From Taudactylus pleione (taxonomy: Eukaryota; Chordata; Amphibia; Anura; Myobatrachidae), in the NCBI GenBank assembly GCA_031769625.1, contig JAUIMM010000694.1, positions 5,416,501 to 5,480,500 on the forward strand: a DNA stretch of 64,000 bases, read 5' to 3'. Each line of letters opens with the position of its first letter. The stretch's first letter is position 1. The notes under the pieces are model-generated. The model was not told where the DNA came from. It was given only the letters and a program-made list of their open reading frames with translations, and did no database searches. A program made the translations under genes and the position numbers. Below are positions 63,348 to 64,000 of this stretch, piece by piece.

Positions 63348-64000
63348 CAGCGGTGGCATAACGTGGGGAGGTTGAGTGGGCCGCCGTCCAGGGCAGTGCG
63401 GTCCGCGGCACTACACACTAAAACAAACGCCGCCGGTGTGTTTGTTGTAGCACTGCAGCCAATAAGAGCCGGACAGACTCTTACTGGCTGCTGTACGCCG
63501 GGCTGGAGCTCCGCCTTCCGGCTCCTGCAGTGGATCAAGGGAGAGACGCCATGGCGTCTCTTCCATAGGGCCGAGGGGGAGCGGACGGCGGTGGGCGCAG
63601 AATCAGAGATTTGGGTAAGTAAATTATGTGTGTGTGTGTATGTTTTATGTGTACGGGGCACTACTGGGGGCACTGTATAATGGGCACTGTATAGTGGGCA
63701 CTGTATAATGGGCACTACTGGGGGCACTGTATAATGGGCACTGTATAGTGGGCACTACTGGGGGCACTGTATAATGGGCACTACTGGAGGCACTGTATAA
63801 TGGGCACTACTGGGGGCACTAATTTAGGCACTGCATAAGGGGCACTACTACTGAGGGCACTGCTACAGGGGGCATTGCATAAGGGGCACTGTTACAGGGG
63901 TATTGCATAAGGGGCAGTGCTACTGGGGCATTGCTACAGGGGGTCATTGCATAAGGGGCACTGTTACAGGGGCATTGCTACAGGGGGTCATTGCATAAGG
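63348..64000. mobile_element. hAT-like element start, runs past the window
   Basis: Starts CAGCGGTGGCATAACGTGGG, a hAT-like terminus (compare CAGTGGCG-type ends). Moderately GC-rich sequence follows, then the tandem repeat described next. The right end is outside the window. Confidence 0.5.
63655..64000. repeat. GGGCACT-based short tandem repeat
   Basis: Units such as GGGCACTGTATAAT, GGGCACTACTGG and GGGCATTGCATAAG (about 14 bp, some with 28- or 42-bp higher steps) continue to the window edge. Confidence 0.9.

Overview
This window is eukaryotic, repeat-dominated, non-coding DNA. The transposon mix (a DIRS tyrosine-recombinase retroelement, a Penelope-like element with a GIY-YIG domain, an L2-type LINE, decayed Tc1 copies, hAT-type and short inverted-repeat elements, and kilobase-long minisatellites) is what one expects from a large amphibian genome, most likely a frog or toad. 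The taxon is an inference. I found no convincing host exon, no rRNA or tRNA gene, no CRISPR array, and no bacterial-type operon or ribosome-binding site. All long open frames fall inside transposons or inside tandem arrays whose period is compatible with open frames.

The most striking content is a family of about 370-550 bp elements (copies E1-E10) with GGGCCTGATTCAG-type ends. They are built almost entirely of consecutive hairpins, up to 11 in a row, called H1-H11 here. Copies lie at 1-543, 6499-6975, 7787-8246, 24286-24779, 34430-34981, 41569-42050, 55318-55750, 56325-56694, 57593-58041 and 59389-59856. Most sit between perfect 3-bp target duplications of variable sequence. The arms of one hairpin match each other within a copy, although the arm sequence differs between copies. 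Relatives with the same ends but less hairpin structure lie at 1476-2074, 18882-19385, 35681-38063, 41115-41521 and 42445-43018.

Layout. 0-8.3 kb: hairpin-chain elements, a Tc1 relic, and a Penelope-like element whose reading frame is split by hairpin-chain copy E2. 8.3-11 kb: mostly unique sequence. 11.04-16.63 kb: a DIRS element with the full terminal-repeat and internal-complementary-region architecture but frameshifted genes. 16.9-18.6 kb: a TAACCC-rich inverted-repeat element interrupted by a hAT-type insertion that carries a TA/TG microsatellite and a palindrome of hammerhead-like motifs. 18.9-26.5 kb: short inverted-repeat elements, a Tc1 relic, and unique AT-rich DNA that may hold conserved non-coding elements. 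27.2-32.3 kb: an 84-bp minisatellite. 34.3-38.1 kb: nested hAT and hairpin-chain elements, then an element in which an internal 111-bp segment has expanded to 18 copies. 38.5-40.3 kb: a 66-bp minisatellite next to a Penelope-type terminus with a nearly complete hammerhead ribozyme motif. 41-47 kb: more short elements. 47.4-49.0 kb: an L2 LINE. 50.5-53.9 kb: a 31-bp minisatellite of about 110 units. 54-64 kb: four hairpin-chain copies, short degenerate tandem arrays, TAACCC-rich elements, palindromic elements, and the start of a hAT-like element at the window edge.

The parts do not form a pathway. They record repeated nested insertion, hairpin formation and tandem expansion. Links seen directly are: three of the four long minisatellites lie inside or against GGGCCTGATTC-type elements; hammerhead-like motifs mark Penelope-type termini; and TAACCC-rich segments sit inside one inverted-repeat family.
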